DNA of 64,000 bases from Ga0077555 sp050250755 (lineage in GTDB: Bacteria > Pseudomonadota > Alphaproteobacteria > Rhizobiales > Hyphomicrobiaceae), in the NCBI GenBank assembly GCA_050250755.1, contig JBFWOB010000002.1, positions 186,001 to 250,000 of the forward strand, read 5' to 3'. This document shows positions 1 through 9,306 of the stretch, in pieces (position 1 is the stretch's first letter; each line of letters begins with the position of its first letter). Both the position numbers and the translations under genes were made by a program. The notes under the pieces were generated by a model. It was not told the DNA's origin and did no database searches. It saw only the letters and a program-made list of their open reading frames with translations.

Positions 1-264
1 AAGAGCCGCCTTTGGATAGGCATCCGCCAAATACAGACAAATGGCGCCGACCTCGGTCACGAGCACGCCGTCATGCTCGAGGGCCGGTACCTTGCCCATC
101 GGATTGATCGCCAGATAGTCCGGCTGCCGCTGTTCGCCTTTCTTGAGATCGACGATGTGAAGCTCATAGGGCTCACCGACTTCCTCCAGCATCCAAAGGA
201 CCGTCGAGGATCGGCTGGGTGCGGCGTGGTGAAGTTTGAGACGCGGAGATGACGACGCTGTCAT
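1..264 (-). CDS. Glutathione S-transferase, N-terminal part (cut by window edge)
   Basis: This is the first 88 codons of a glutathione S-transferase; the rest lies beyond position 1. The reading frame opens with ATG at 264-262 and has no stop before the edge. The visible part is the thioredoxin-like N-domain that binds glutathione. It carries an early Ser-rich segment (SRSSTVLWMLEE) where the catalytic Ser/Tyr lies in this fold, a conserved cis-Pro region (GKVPALEHDG), and a Glu before the first helix of the next element (VTEVGAICLYL). The specific class and substrate cannot be told from this fragment. It is the first of three GSTs in the window and runs in the same direction as the next gene upstream, with 43 bases between them. 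Confidence 0.85.
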   Translation of the reverse strand, partial: MTASSSPRLKLHHAAPSRSSTVLWMLEEVGEPYELHIVDLKKGEQRQPDYLAINPMGKVPALEHDGVLVTEVGAICLYLADAYPKAAL

Positions 265-307
265 GAATCCATCCTGCAAAGTCACATTCGACGGAGGCTG
301 GCTTCGA

Positions 308-1264
308 TCAGTAGCCGCGCGCGCGATCGACGACATTCTCGAGCGGCTCGCCTGCCTCGTAGCTTTTGATCTGGGTTACAATGTAATCCGAGATCGTCTC
401 GGCATCACTGTCAGCGGCATTGTGTGGCGTGACCGTGACCTTCGGATGGCGCCAGAACGGACTGTCGGCGGTAATTGGCTCGGCATGGAACACATCGAGC
501 GTAGCGCCGCCAAGCGTACCGTCATCGAGGCAGGCGAGAATGTCCGCCTCATTTTGAAGCCCGCCGCGTCCTGCGTTGATGAGAACCGGAGCGCCGAGCC
601 GCCCATCACGGGCCAATCCCTCGAAGAGCTTGCGGTTCAGCATTCCCTCCGTGTCATAGGTCAACGGCACGAGTGCGACGAGAATATCGGTTCGTGCGAG
701 GAACGGCCCCAATTCGGCGTCGCCCGCGAACGACGTGATGCCGTCGAGATGCTTGCGGGTGCGACTCCAGCCAGCCACATCAAAGCCGATGCGCGCCAGC
801 ACTTCAGCGGCATCCTGGCCGAGCTCGCCCAGCCCCAGAATGCCAACGCGCATCGCGGACGCGGCCCACTGATCCTTCGCCTCCCATGTGCATCGTGCCT
901 GCGCCGCGTCGAGCATCCTCTGGCGCCGGTGATACATCAGGCAATGCAGAACGACGTACTCTGTCATGCGCTTTGTCAGGTCCTGCGCGACGACCCGGAC
1001 CAGCGGTAGATCGGGAAGCGTCGTGTCCTTCAGGAGCGCGTCGACACCGGCGCCGAGATTGAAGATCACTTCGAGTTTTGGAAATTTGGACAAGAGACCC
1101 GGATCCGGCTTCCACACGGCCGCATAGCGAAAGGCTTCCGCGTTCGCTGCCGCTTCGGCCCCCGATGCGATCAGGCGTCCCGGCAGGCGCTCGCTGAAGC
1201 GCCGCCGCCAAGGCTCGGGTCCCCAATTCTCACCGGAGCCGTTGATGACGAGAAGAAGGGACAT
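308..1264 (-). CDS. D-isomer 2-hydroxyacid dehydrogenase (glyoxylate/hydroxypyruvate reductase A type)
   Basis: This is a cytosolic NAD(P)H-dependent reductase of 2-oxoacids such as glyoxylate or hydroxypyruvate. The Rossmann dinucleotide motif GLGELG lies at residues 144-149. The family Arg is in NAGRGGL, the Glu in FHAEP and the catalytic His in TPHNAA. At 318 residues it has the usual length of GhrA-type enzymes. I chose ATG at 1264 because GGAG stands 6 bases upstream; an in-frame TTG at 1276 overlaps that ribosome site. It lies 53 bases downstream of yejF on the same strand and may be co-transcribed, although its reaction has no evident link to peptide uptake. The exact substrate is inferred from the family. 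Confidence 0.88.
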   Translation of the reverse strand: MSLLLVINGSGENWGPEPWRRRFSERLPGRLIASGAEAAANAEAFRYAAVWKPDPGLLSKFPKLEVIFNLGAGVDALLKDTTLPDLPLVRVVAQDLTKRMTEYVVLHCLMYHRRQRMLDAAQARCTWEAKDQWAASAMRVGILGLGELGQDAAEVLARIGFDVAGWSRTRKHLDGITSFAGDAELGPFLARTDILVALVPLTYDTEGMLNRKLFEGLARDGRLGAPVLINAGRGGLQNEADILACLDDGTLGGATLDVFHAEPITADSPFWRHPKVTVTPHNAADSDAETISDYIVTQIKSYEAGEPLENVVDRARGY

Positions 1265-1317
1265 ATCGGACTCCAATGAAGTGCGGGACCTGCCTCGATC
1301 CTTGCCGCGATCGCTGA

Positions 1318-2964
1318 CTAGCTGGCGGCCGCGCCGCGATGCTTGACCTCGAGGTTCAGTGCGGCGGCGAGCAACGCCTTCGTATAATCCTGCTGAGGCT
1401 TCTGGAAGAGCGCCTGTGATGGGCCTTCCTCCACCACCTTCCCGTCCTTCATGACGATGACGTGGTTCGAGAGAGCGCGCACGACGCGAAGATCGTGGCT
1501 GATGAAGAGATACGCCAACTCGCGCTTCGACTGAAGGTCCCGCAGCAGGTCCACGATCTGTGCCTGCACGCTCATGTCGAGCGCACTCGTCGGCTCATCC
1601 AGCATGATGAACTTCGGCTCCAGCACCATGGCGCGAGCAATGGCAATGCGCTGACGCTGACCGCCGGAGAACTCGTGCGGATAGCGGTCCTGCGTCGCCG
1701 GATCGAGCCCCACCTCGACGAGCGCCCGGCCGACCCGCTCACGCCGTGCGTCCGCGTCGAGACTCCGGTCCTGGATAGTGAGCCCTTCCTCGATGATCTG
1801 GCCGATCGAAAGGCGCGGCGAAAGTGAGCCGTAGGGGTCCTGAAAGACGATCTGCATCTGCTTGCGGAGGGGACGCATGGCTTTCGAATCGAGACGATCG
1901 ATCCGATCACCGAGATAAACAATCGGCCCATTCGACGAGACGAGGCGCAGAATCGCGAGTCCCAGCGTGGTCTTGCCCGATCCGGACTCTCCGACCACGC
2001 CCAGCGTCTCGCCCGCCCGCAGCTTGAGCGTCACGCCGTCGACGGCCTTGATGTGGCCCACCGTATGCCGCAAGAGGCCGCGCTTGATCGGGAACCACAC
2101 CTTGAGATCATCGGTCTCGAGGATGATTTGCCCATTCGGATTGGCGTCAGGCGGCTCGCCTTTCGGCTCGGCTGCCAGGAGATGCCGCGTGTAGGAGTGC
2201 TGCGGCGCGGTAAAAATCTGCTCGACCGGCGCTTCCTCAACGATGCTCCCCTGCCGCATGACATAGACGCGCTGTGCCATCTTGCGCACGATGCCGAGAT
2301 CATGGGTGATCAGCAGCAAGGCCATGCCGAACTCGCTCTGCAGCTCTTTCAGCAGCGCCAGGATCTGCGCTTGAATCGTGACGTCGAGCGCGGTCGTCGG
2401 CTCGTCGGCGATCAGAAGATCCGGCTCGTTGGCGAGCGCCATGGCAATCATCACGCGCTGCCGCTGACCGCCGGAGAGCTGGTGCGGATAGGCATCGAGC
2501 CGTTCCTTCGGATTCTGGATACCGACGCGCTGCAGCAGAGCGAGCGTCCGCTCCCGCGCTTCCTCCCGGCTCAAACCGCGATGTTCGCGCAGAACCTCTC
2601 CCACCTGCTTTTCAATGGTGTGAAGCGGGTTGAGCGACGTCATCGGCTCCTGGAAGATAATCGAGATGCGCGCTCCGCGAATTGCGCGCATCTCGCTCTC
2701 CCTGAGCTTCAGCAGATCACGATCCTCGAACAGGATTTCCCCGGTCGGATGTGACGCGGACGGATAGGGCAATAGCCGCATGATCGACAGTGCCGAGACC
2801 GACTTACCGGAACCCGACTCTCCGACAAGCGCCACCGTCTCGCCTTTGCCGACCGAGAAAGAGACGCGGTTGACCGCTCGTGTCGGCTCACCGTGGCCGG
2901 ATTGAAAATCGACGGAGAGATCGCGCACCCGGATCAGGGTTTCCATGGCCTGCGGATCACTCAT
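1318..2964 (-). CDS. yejF: ABC transporter ATP-binding protein YejF (two fused ATPase domains)
   Basis: This is the energy-coupling subunit of a YejABEF-type oligopeptide importer at the inner face of the cytoplasmic membrane. Two complete ATPase domains lie in one 548-residue chain. Domain 1 has its Walker A (GESGSGKS) at residues 48-55, then LSGGQRQR and DEPTTALD. Domain 2 has GESGSGKTT near residue 330, FSGGQRQR and DEPTSALD. Between them sits the short C-terminal extension typical of oligopeptide ATPases. The fused form distinguishes YejF from the separate DppD/DppF pair. Its ATG overlaps the yejE stop codon by four bases (ATGA), which implies translational coupling. It is the last transport gene of the operon. 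Confidence 0.95.
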   Translation of the reverse strand: MSDPQAMETLIRVRDLSVDFQSGHGEPTRAVNRVSFSVGKGETVALVGESGSGKSVSALSIMRLLPYPSASHPTGEILFEDRDLLKLRESEMRAIRGARISIIFQEPMTSLNPLHTIEKQVGEVLREHRGLSREEARERTLALLQRVGIQNPKERLDAYPHQLSGGQRQRVMIAMALANEPDLLIADEPTTALDVTIQAQILALLKELQSEFGMALLLITHDLGIVRKMAQRVYVMRQGSIVEEAPVEQIFTAPQHSYTRHLLAAEPKGEPPDANPNGQIILETDDLKVWFPIKRGLLRHTVGHIKAVDGVTLKLRAGETLGVVGESGSGKTTLGLAILRLVSSNGPIVYLGDRIDRLDSKAMRPLRKQMQIVFQDPYGSLSPRLSIGQIIEEGLTIQDRSLDADARRERVGRALVEVGLDPATQDRYPHEFSGGQRQRIAIARAMVLEPKFIMLDEPTSALDMSVQAQIVDLLRDLQSKRELAYLFISHDLRVVRALSNHVIVMKDGKVVEEGPSQALFQKPQQDYTKALLAAALNLEVKHRGAAAS

Positions 2965-4151
2965 CGGAAGGTCTTTCTCGGATCGAAGGCATCACGCACG
3001 GCCTCGCCGATGAAGATCAGGAGGGCGAGCAGCAGCGCGATCGAAAAGAAGGCAGAAAGCGCGAGCCACGGCGCCTGCAGGTTGCCCTTGCCCTGCAGTA
3101 GAAGCTCACCCAGAGACGGCGATCCGGGAGGGAGCCCCAGCCCGAGGAAATCGAGCGCCGTCAACGCCGTGATCGATGACGAGAGGGCAAACGGCAGAAA
3201 CGTGAGCATCGCGACCATCGCATTCGGCAACAAGTGCTTGAACATGATTTTCGCGTTCGACAGGCCGAGCGCGCGCGCTGCTTTGATGTACTCGAAATTG
3301 CGACCCCGCAGGAACTCGGCGCGGACGACACCGACGAGGCTCACCCAATGGAACAGCAGCAGAATGCCAAGCAGCGTCCAGAAGCCCGGCACCAGCACGT
3401 TGGAGATGATGAGCAGCACGTAGAGGGACGGGATGGCCGACCAGATCTCGAGTATCCGCTGGAAGATGAGATCGACGATCCCACCGAAATAGCCCTGCAC
3501 CGCACCCGCCGTAACGCCAATCACGGACGATATGATCGTCAGCAGCAAGCCGAAAATGATCGACAGGCGAAAGCCGTAGATAATGCGGGCAACCACGTCG
3601 CGACCCTGGTCGTCTGTGCCGAGCCAGTTGCGATTGCCGAGCTCTTCGAAACGCGCAACCTGGTCGGGTGGTGCCTCGCATAAAGGCAGGCTTGTCGCCC
3701 AGGGCGGCGGCGCCGGAAACCCAAGACAACGGCCTTCGGAATTCTGGAGGCGCGGGTAATCCTTGTTGATCGAGCTGAACGAGTATCGGATTGGCGGCCA
3801 GATCATCCAGCCTTCCTTCGCGATCTCATCCAGGATAACGGGGTCCTTGTAATCGGTAACGGCCAGGAAGCCGCCGAATTTCGATTCCGGATAATCGACC
3901 ACGACCGGGAAAAGCGTTTCGCCCTTGTAACGGACGATCAGCGGCTTGTCGTTCGCGACCACCTCGGCAAACAGGCTGAAGACGAACAGGCCGAGAAAAA
4001 TCCACAGGCTCCAGTAGCCCCGACGATTGGATCTGAAATTCTCCCAGCGCCGTCGATTGATGGGCGATACGACGAATTTGCCTCCGAACAACGAGCGCTG
4101 GCGTTTCACGGGGGCTTGGTCGGCGGGAACTTTCTCGCTTCGCGCGTCCAT
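2961..4151 (-). CDS. yejE: ABC transporter permease YejE
   Basis: This is an inner-membrane permease of the peptide importer, pairing with YejB. It is 396 residues long with a cytosolic N-terminus (about 40 residues), a first membrane helix near residues 47-67, and a large periplasmic stretch. The binding-protein-dependent transport domain follows, with the EAA-type loop (RAARALGLSNAKIMFKHLLP) that docks on the ATPase. The periplasmic segment with an Arg/Trp/Tyr-rich stretch between helices 1 and 2 is typical of YejE compared with DppC. It is separated from yejB by three bases and overlaps yejF by four, so it is clearly one operon. Confidence 0.94.
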   Translation of the reverse strand: MDARSEKVPADQAPVKRQRSLFGGKFVVSPINRRRWENFRSNRRGYWSLWIFLGLFVFSLFAEVVANDKPLIVRYKGETLFPVVVDYPESKFGGFLAVTDYKDPVILDEIAKEGWMIWPPIRYSFSSINKDYPRLQNSEGRCLGFPAPPPWATSLPLCEAPPDQVARFEELGNRNWLGTDDQGRDVVARIIYGFRLSIIFGLLLTIISSVIGVTAGAVQGYFGGIVDLIFQRILEIWSAIPSLYVLLIISNVLVPGFWTLLGILLLFHWVSLVGVVRAEFLRGRNFEYIKAARALGLSNAKIMFKHLLPNAMVAMLTFLPFALSSSITALTALDFLGLGLPPGSPSLGELLLQGKGNLQAPWLALSAFFSIALLLALLIFIGEAVRDAFDPRKTFR

Positions 4152-4154
4152 GCA

Positions 4155-5258
4155 CTAGACCTCCCGCGTCTCGAAATCGATGCGGGGATCGACCAGCGTG
4201 TAGACGAAGTCCGAAAGGACGTGCATCACCGTCGCCAGCAGTGCGTAAATGTAGACGGTCGCAAAAACCACCGGATAATCGCGATTGATGAGCGACTCGA
4301 AACCGAGCAGTCCCAGCCCGTCCAGCGAGAAAATCTGCTCGATGAGAAGGCTGCCCGTGAAGAACGCCGAGACGAACGCGCTCGGAAAGCCAGCGATCAC
4401 GATCAGCATCGCATTCCGGAAGATGTGGCCGTAGAGCACGCGATGCTCCGAAACGCCCTTGGCACGCGCAGTCAGCACGTATTGCTTGCGGATCTCGTCC
4501 AGGAACGAGTTCTTGGTCAGGAACGTCATGGTCGTGAATGAGCCGACCGCCATGGCGATCAACGGCAATGTGAGATGCCAGAAATAATCGAGTAGCTTCC
4601 CGATAAGCGAGAGCTGCGCCCAGTTATCCGAGGTGAGGCCCTTTCGCGGAAACCACTGCACGAATGATCCGCCGGCGAACAGAACGATCAGCAGCACGGC
4701 GAAAAGAAACCCCGGGATGGCATAGCCGACGACAAGAGCCCCGGACGTCCAGACATCGAAGCGGCTTCCGTCGTGCACAGCCTTGCGAATACCGAGCGGA
4801 ATGGAGATGAGATAGGTCGCGAGCATCATCCAAAGGCCGAGAGAAACAGAAACCGGCAGTTTTTCCTTGATGAGCTCGATTACCGTCACGTCGCGGTAGT
4901 AGCTCCGGCCGAAATCGAAGCGCGCGAAATCCCAAACGAGCTTGCCGTAACGCTCGTACCAAGGCTTATCGAAACCGAATTGTTTTTTCAGTTCATCGAC
5001 GAATTTCTGATCGAGGCCTTGCGAACCTCGATAGCGGGAGCCACCGTCACCTACCGGTCCGACTTGTGCGCCACCTCCCACATCGCCACCACCGCCTCCG
5101 AAGCGAGCGGTGGCACCAGCATCGGCTCCGGTGATCTGAGCCATGATACGTTCGACTGGACCACCAGGGGCGAACTGCGTCAGCAGGAACGTGAGAGTGA
5201 GCACACCGAGGAGCGTCGGAATGATGAGCAGAAGGCGCTTGATGAGGTAGGCGGCCAT
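4155..5258 (-). CDS. yejB: ABC transporter permease YejB
   Basis: This is the second membrane permease of the YejABEF-type peptide importer, 367 residues. It opens with a hydrophobic helix (residues 7-27, LLLIIPTLLGVLTLTF), followed by the conserved FAPGGPVERI. A Gly-rich segment (about residues 50-75) and then QFGFDKPWYERY follow. The C-terminal half holds the permease domain with an EAA-type loop around RAKGVSEHRVLYGHIFRNA. The Gly-rich spacer looks strange but I recall a comparable spacer in other YejB proteins, so it is probably a family trait. There is a 77-base gap to the preceding binding-protein gene. Confidence 0.94.
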   Translation of the reverse strand: MAAYLIKRLLLIIPTLLGVLTLTFLLTQFAPGGPVERIMAQITGADAGATARFGGGGGDVGGGAQVGPVGDGGSRYRGSQGLDQKFVDELKKQFGFDKPWYERYGKLVWDFARFDFGRSYYRDVTVIELIKEKLPVSVSLGLWMMLATYLISIPLGIRKAVHDGSRFDVWTSGALVVGYAIPGFLFAVLLIVLFAGGSFVQWFPRKGLTSDNWAQLSLIGKLLDYFWHLTLPLIAMAVGSFTTMTFLTKNSFLDEIRKQYVLTARAKGVSEHRVLYGHIFRNAMLIVIAGFPSAFVSAFFTGSLLIEQIFSLDGLGLLGFESLINRDYPVVFATVYIYALLATVMHVLSDFVYTLVDPRIDFETREV

Positions 5259-5335
5259 TGCCGGTTCAATCCTTGCTGCTCTTTCGGGACGCCAGGCTGC
5301 GGAGCCGATCGGGTAGTGCGCGGCACGACGCTACG

Positions 5336-7183
5336 TCAGCGTGGGCGGGATAGCTTCGCCGCGCGCGCCTCGTCGTACCACCACGTATCGAGAACACCAC
5401 GCGCATACCTGGGTTTGACAGCCGGTCGCGCAAATTTATCCCAGTAAACGATGTTGTGCGCGGCCTTGTACCAGTGCGGCACCCAATAGTGGCCGGCCCG
5501 CAAGACGCGATCCATCGCCCGCGTTGCCGTCATCATATCATCGCGCGACTTCGCCGCGATCACCTTCCCGATCAGCGCATCGATCACCGGGTCTTTGATT
5601 CCAGCCTGGTTGGAGCTGCCTTCGTTGTCGGCGGCCTCGCTGCCGAAGTAGTTGAAGAGCTCGATCCCCGGCGTGAGGCGCATGGTGAAGCGCGTCGAGA
5701 TGATATCGTAATCGTGGCCCTTGACCCGTCGCTGATACTGCGCCGCATCGACGTTACGCAGCGTGGCGCGCACACCGATGGCTTCGAGGTTCTTGATGTA
5801 CGGCCCAAGGATGCGCTCGAAGGTGGGGCCGCCCGAGTTCAGAAATTCGACATCGAGCGTCTCGCCTTTCGCATTCTTCAGAACGGGAGGCCTGCTCGAC
5901 GCCTGCAGCTTCCAACCCGCTTCATCCAGGAGTTTGAGCGCGCCACGCAATTGGCGACGATCACTGCCGGAGCCATCACTCTTCGGCGGGGAATAAGGCT
6001 CGCCGAACACGTCCGGCGAAAGCTTATCGCGGAATGGTTCGAGAAGTGCCAGCTCCGCTGGCGAGGGCTTGCCCTTCGCCTTCATGTCCGAGTTCTCGAA
6101 GAAGCTCTCGGTTCGCGTATAGAGCCCGTTGAAGATATTCGCATTGGTCCATTCGAAATCGAAGGCCATGGCGAGTGCCTGACGTACGCGCGGATCGCTG
6201 AACTTGCTTCGGCGGGTATTGAAGAAGAATCCCTGCGCGCCCGAAGGCGTTTCGTCCGGCAGTGTCAGCTTGATCAGCCGCCCGTCCTTGACCGCTGGAA
6301 TATCGTAGGCCGAGACCCAATCGCGCGCCGTGAACTCCTCGCGCAGATCGATACCTCCGGCTTTCAAGCTTTCCAGTTCGGCGGTGCGATCACGATAGTA
6401 TTCGTAGCGAACCTCATCGAAATTATAGCGGCCGCGGTTGATCGGCAGCTTGGCGCCCCAATAATCATCGCGCCGCTTATACGTGACGTGCCCACCCTGC
6501 TTGAAGTCGCCGATCGTGTATGGCCCGGAGCCAACCGGCACCTTCAATGTCGTTTCCTCGAAGGGCTGTTTGTCGTAGTAGGCGCGGGGCAGGATTTGCA
6601 GCCCCGCGACCGTCAAAGGCAGGTCGCGCAGTAGCTCACCCTGGAACTGGAAGCGAACCGTCAGCTTGTCGAGTGCCTCGGCCTTGACGACATCCCGCAG
6701 GATAATGCGGTAGCTCGGATCACCCTTTGTCTTCAGAATATCGAGCGTGAAGACCACGTCGTCAGCCGTAACGGGACTGCCATCTGAGAAGCGCGCCTCG
6801 GGTCGAAGCTTGAACGTAATGCTTTTGCCGTCCGCAGCGAGATCGGCCGTCTCAGCCAACAGTCCGTAGGCCGATCCCGGCTCGTCGCCCGCCCCTTCCA
6901 TCAGTGTGTCGTAGAGCAGCGTCAGCCCCTGCGCCGCGTCTCCCTTGAGAATGAAGGGATTGAAGCTGTCGAATGTTTGCATCGCGGCTGGCCCGACCAT
7001 CGACATGCGCCCGCCTTTCGGCGCGTCGGGGTTCACATACTCGAAATGCTTGAAATCAGGCGCGTACTTCAGCTCGCCAAAAACCGACAAACCGTGACGC
7101 GGATCGGCCGACGCGACACTCGGCGCAAAAATCGCCGTGACTACGGCAAAAGCCGAGAGAATTCGCTTGGTCGTTAGCAGCAT
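5336..7183 (-). CDS. yejA: Periplasmic peptide-binding protein YejA (second copy, next to yejB)
   Basis: This is an extracellular solute-binding protein of family 5 (SBP_bac_5), 615 residues, serving the YejBEF importer. It has a Sec signal peptide of about 26 residues (MLLTTKRILSAFAVVTAIFA... ending ASA-DP). The family signature HFEYVNPDAPKGG follows, then the long two-lobed binding domain with PEARFSDGSPVTADDVVFT. A GGAGG ribosome site lies 9 bases before the ATG. It is a paralogue of the gene 36 bases upstream (7220-9094) and shares many blocks with it, such as NPDAPKGG/NPEAPKGG and the C-terminal YWxKFA motif, but the two are clearly diverged. The ligand is probably short peptides, inferred from the family. 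Confidence 0.93.
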   Translation of the reverse strand: MLLTTKRILSAFAVVTAIFAPSVASADPRHGLSVFGELKYAPDFKHFEYVNPDAPKGGRMSMVGPAAMQTFDSFNPFILKGDAAQGLTLLYDTLMEGAGDEPGSAYGLLAETADLAADGKSITFKLRPEARFSDGSPVTADDVVFTLDILKTKGDPSYRIILRDVVKAEALDKLTVRFQFQGELLRDLPLTVAGLQILPRAYYDKQPFEETTLKVPVGSGPYTIGDFKQGGHVTYKRRDDYWGAKLPINRGRYNFDEVRYEYYRDRTAELESLKAGGIDLREEFTARDWVSAYDIPAVKDGRLIKLTLPDETPSGAQGFFFNTRRSKFSDPRVRQALAMAFDFEWTNANIFNGLYTRTESFFENSDMKAKGKPSPAELALLEPFRDKLSPDVFGEPYSPPKSDGSGSDRRQLRGALKLLDEAGWKLQASSRPPVLKNAKGETLDVEFLNSGGPTFERILGPYIKNLEAIGVRATLRNVDAAQYQRRVKGHDYDIISTRFTMRLTPGIELFNYFGSEAADNEGSSNQAGIKDPVIDALIGKVIAAKSRDDMMTATRAMDRVLRAGHYWVPHWYKAAHNIVYWDKFARPAVKPRYARGVLDTWWYDEARAAKLSRPR

Positions 7184-7219
7184 ATCGATCGGTCCTCCGC
7201 CGCGACGAACGCGGCTAGT

Positions 7220-9094
7220 TCAGCGAGCGGCTTCGATGCGTGCCGCAGCAGCGTGGTCGTACCACCAGATGCGCGTGAAGACATCCAGTGGCGCTCCGTG
7301 GCGCACCAACGTCTTCGGGTGCGCGAACTTGTGCCAATAGGCGATGCGATCAACTGGCGAGTAGAATTGAGGCACGAGATAGTGCCCCCACAGCAGGGCA
7401 CGATCGAGTGCACGCGTCGCGGCCACCAGATCGGCCCGGTCCCTCGCATAGACGAGCCGTTCAATCAACGCGTCGATCGCCGGGCTCTTGATCCCAATCA
7501 AATTGCGCGAGCCGTGCTCGTCGGCAGCCGCCGAACCCCAGAACCCGCGCTGCTCATTCCCCGGCGAATGCGACTGAGGGAAGCTCGCCACGATCATATC
7601 GAAGTCGAATGCCCGAATGAGGCGCTGGTATTGCGCGCTGTCGGCGATCCGGACCGATAGTTCGATGCCGAGTTTCGCAAGCTCGGCCTTATAGGCAAGA
7701 ACCAGCTTTTCGAAGCTTGGCTGCACCAACAACATCTCAGCGGTTATCTTGATTCCCGCCGCATTTGTGCGCACGCCACCCTTTACTTCGAAACCTGCGT
7801 CAGCGAGGAGGTGCGCTGCCTTGCGCATGTGACGGCGAAAATCATCGGGCGCGGCATTGACCGGATTCTTGTACTCGGAGGTGAACAGGGCAGACGGCAG
7901 ATCGCGGCGGACTTTTTCGAGGATGGCGAGTTCGTCACCCTCGGGCAGGCCGCGGCTGGCGAGGTCGGAGTTGCCGAAATAGCTCGATGCGCGACGGTAC
8001 TGCTCGAAAAACAACGCCTTGTTCGCCCACTCGAAATTGAAGGCGAGATTGAATGCCTCGCGCACGCGTGCATCCTGGAACTGAGGGCGGCGAAGGTTGA
8101 AAATAAAGCCTTGCATCGACTTGATGTCGCCATCGGGCAGTTCATCGCGCTTGATGTCACCACGCTTCACGGCGTCGAAGCCAAACTCGGTGGCCCAACC
8201 CTTGGCACTGTTTTCCGGCCAAAAATCCGTCTCGCCGGCCTTGAACCCTTCGAAGGCTGGAAGGCGGTCGCGATAATAGACGAAGCTGATGTGCTCGAAA
8301 TTCCATTGCCCACGGGTGACTGGGAGATCCTTGGCCCACCAATCCTTCACCCGCTCGTAGACGATCCGCCGGCCGCTCTCGAAGCGCGCGACGCGATAGG
8401 GGCCGGCGCCGACCGGCACCTCGAGCGTTCCGCGCGCCAAATCGCGCGGCTCGCCCTTTTCGTCCTTCGCCGTCCAATAGTGACGCGGGAGCACGGGCAA
8501 TCCGCCAACGATTTGCGGCAGCTCGCGATTGCCCGGAGCACTGAAAACGAAGCGCACTTCGCGCGGCCCAACCTTCTCGGCGCGATCGACATTCTTGTAA
8601 TAGAGCGCAAAACGTGGATTGGCCTTTTTCAGGGCGTCGAGGGAAAACACCACGTCCTCGGGCGTGATGGGTGCACCATCGTTGAACCGAGCTTCCGGCC
8701 TTAAGCCGAACGTCGCCGAGGCGAAGTCATCGGGGTACGACACCCACTCGGCGACGAGCCCATACTCGCTCGACGGCTCATCGAGGCTGGGGATCATGAG
8801 GGTGGCGTCCGTCCATGCCAGTCCAGTCGCTGCAAGACCCCGCGGCGCAAACCGATTGAGCGTGTCGAACGTGCCGAGTGCCCGCAGCCGCGCCTCACCA
8901 CCTTTGGGCGCCTCCGGGTTGACCCAGGAAAAATGCGAAAAATCAGCAGCAACACCGGGTTCTCCAACCAGCGACATCGCGTGCCGCCGAACCGTCACGC
9001 CATCGCTGGCCTGAGCAAACGGCGCCATCAGCACCTGCACCGACATCAGGAGCGAAAGGAACACACATTGAAGAATGAGCAACCGGCTCTGCAT
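7220..9094 (-). CDS. yejA: Periplasmic peptide-binding protein YejA (first copy)
   Basis: This is the first gene of the transporter operon, another family 5 solute-binding protein of 624 residues. I chose ATG at 9094 because it starts a good signal peptide (MQSRLLILQCVFLSLLMSVQ, cleavage near FAQA-SDG). The frame stays open upstream to 9520 but that stretch lacks family similarity and overlaps the end of the next gene. The mature protein begins with HFSWVNPEAPKGG and carries PEARFNDGAPITPEDVVFS. It is paralogous to the following gene, so the importer has two alternative binding proteins. The 212 bases upstream should hold the operon promoter. Confidence 0.91.
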   Translation of the reverse strand: MQSRLLILQCVFLSLLMSVQVLMAPFAQASDGVTVRRHAMSLVGEPGVAADFSHFSWVNPEAPKGGEARLRALGTFDTLNRFAPRGLAATGLAWTDATLMIPSLDEPSSEYGLVAEWVSYPDDFASATFGLRPEARFNDGAPITPEDVVFSLDALKKANPRFALYYKNVDRAEKVGPREVRFVFSAPGNRELPQIVGGLPVLPRHYWTAKDEKGEPRDLARGTLEVPVGAGPYRVARFESGRRIVYERVKDWWAKDLPVTRGQWNFEHISFVYYRDRLPAFEGFKAGETDFWPENSAKGWATEFGFDAVKRGDIKRDELPDGDIKSMQGFIFNLRRPQFQDARVREAFNLAFNFEWANKALFFEQYRRASSYFGNSDLASRGLPEGDELAILEKVRRDLPSALFTSEYKNPVNAAPDDFRRHMRKAAHLLADAGFEVKGGVRTNAAGIKITAEMLLVQPSFEKLVLAYKAELAKLGIELSVRIADSAQYQRLIRAFDFDMIVASFPQSHSPGNEQRGFWGSAAADEHGSRNLIGIKSPAIDALIERLVYARDRADLVAATRALDRALLWGHYLVPQFYSPVDRIAYWHKFAHPKTLVRHGAPLDVFTRIWWYDHAAAARIEAAR

Positions 9095-9306
9095 ACGTGA
9101 AGGGTAGCTCCCAGCATACGATTGTCGGGATGGCAAAATGCGCGAAGTCCGGTCGATAGGAACGATAGACAGGCGGCTACGATCACCATGCCCAAGTGTC
9201 CGCGGCCGCCAAGTTAATTCTTTGTCAGACATCGAGAACATACCCGGGCGCAGCACGGATACCAAATCCCCGGCGTCATCGTTGCGACACGCTTTGTGCA
9301 GACGGA

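Noticed and set aside
5030..5130. Gly-rich segment inside YejB as a possible insertion
   Set aside because: A Gly-rich spacer between the first helix and the conserved FGFDKP block also occurs in other YejB proteins as I recall them, so it is probably not novel.
5456..6634. Plus-strand open frame of 392 codons opposite yejA
   Set aside because: It is antisense to a complete binding protein with a signal peptide and ribosome site, and lacks domain signs.
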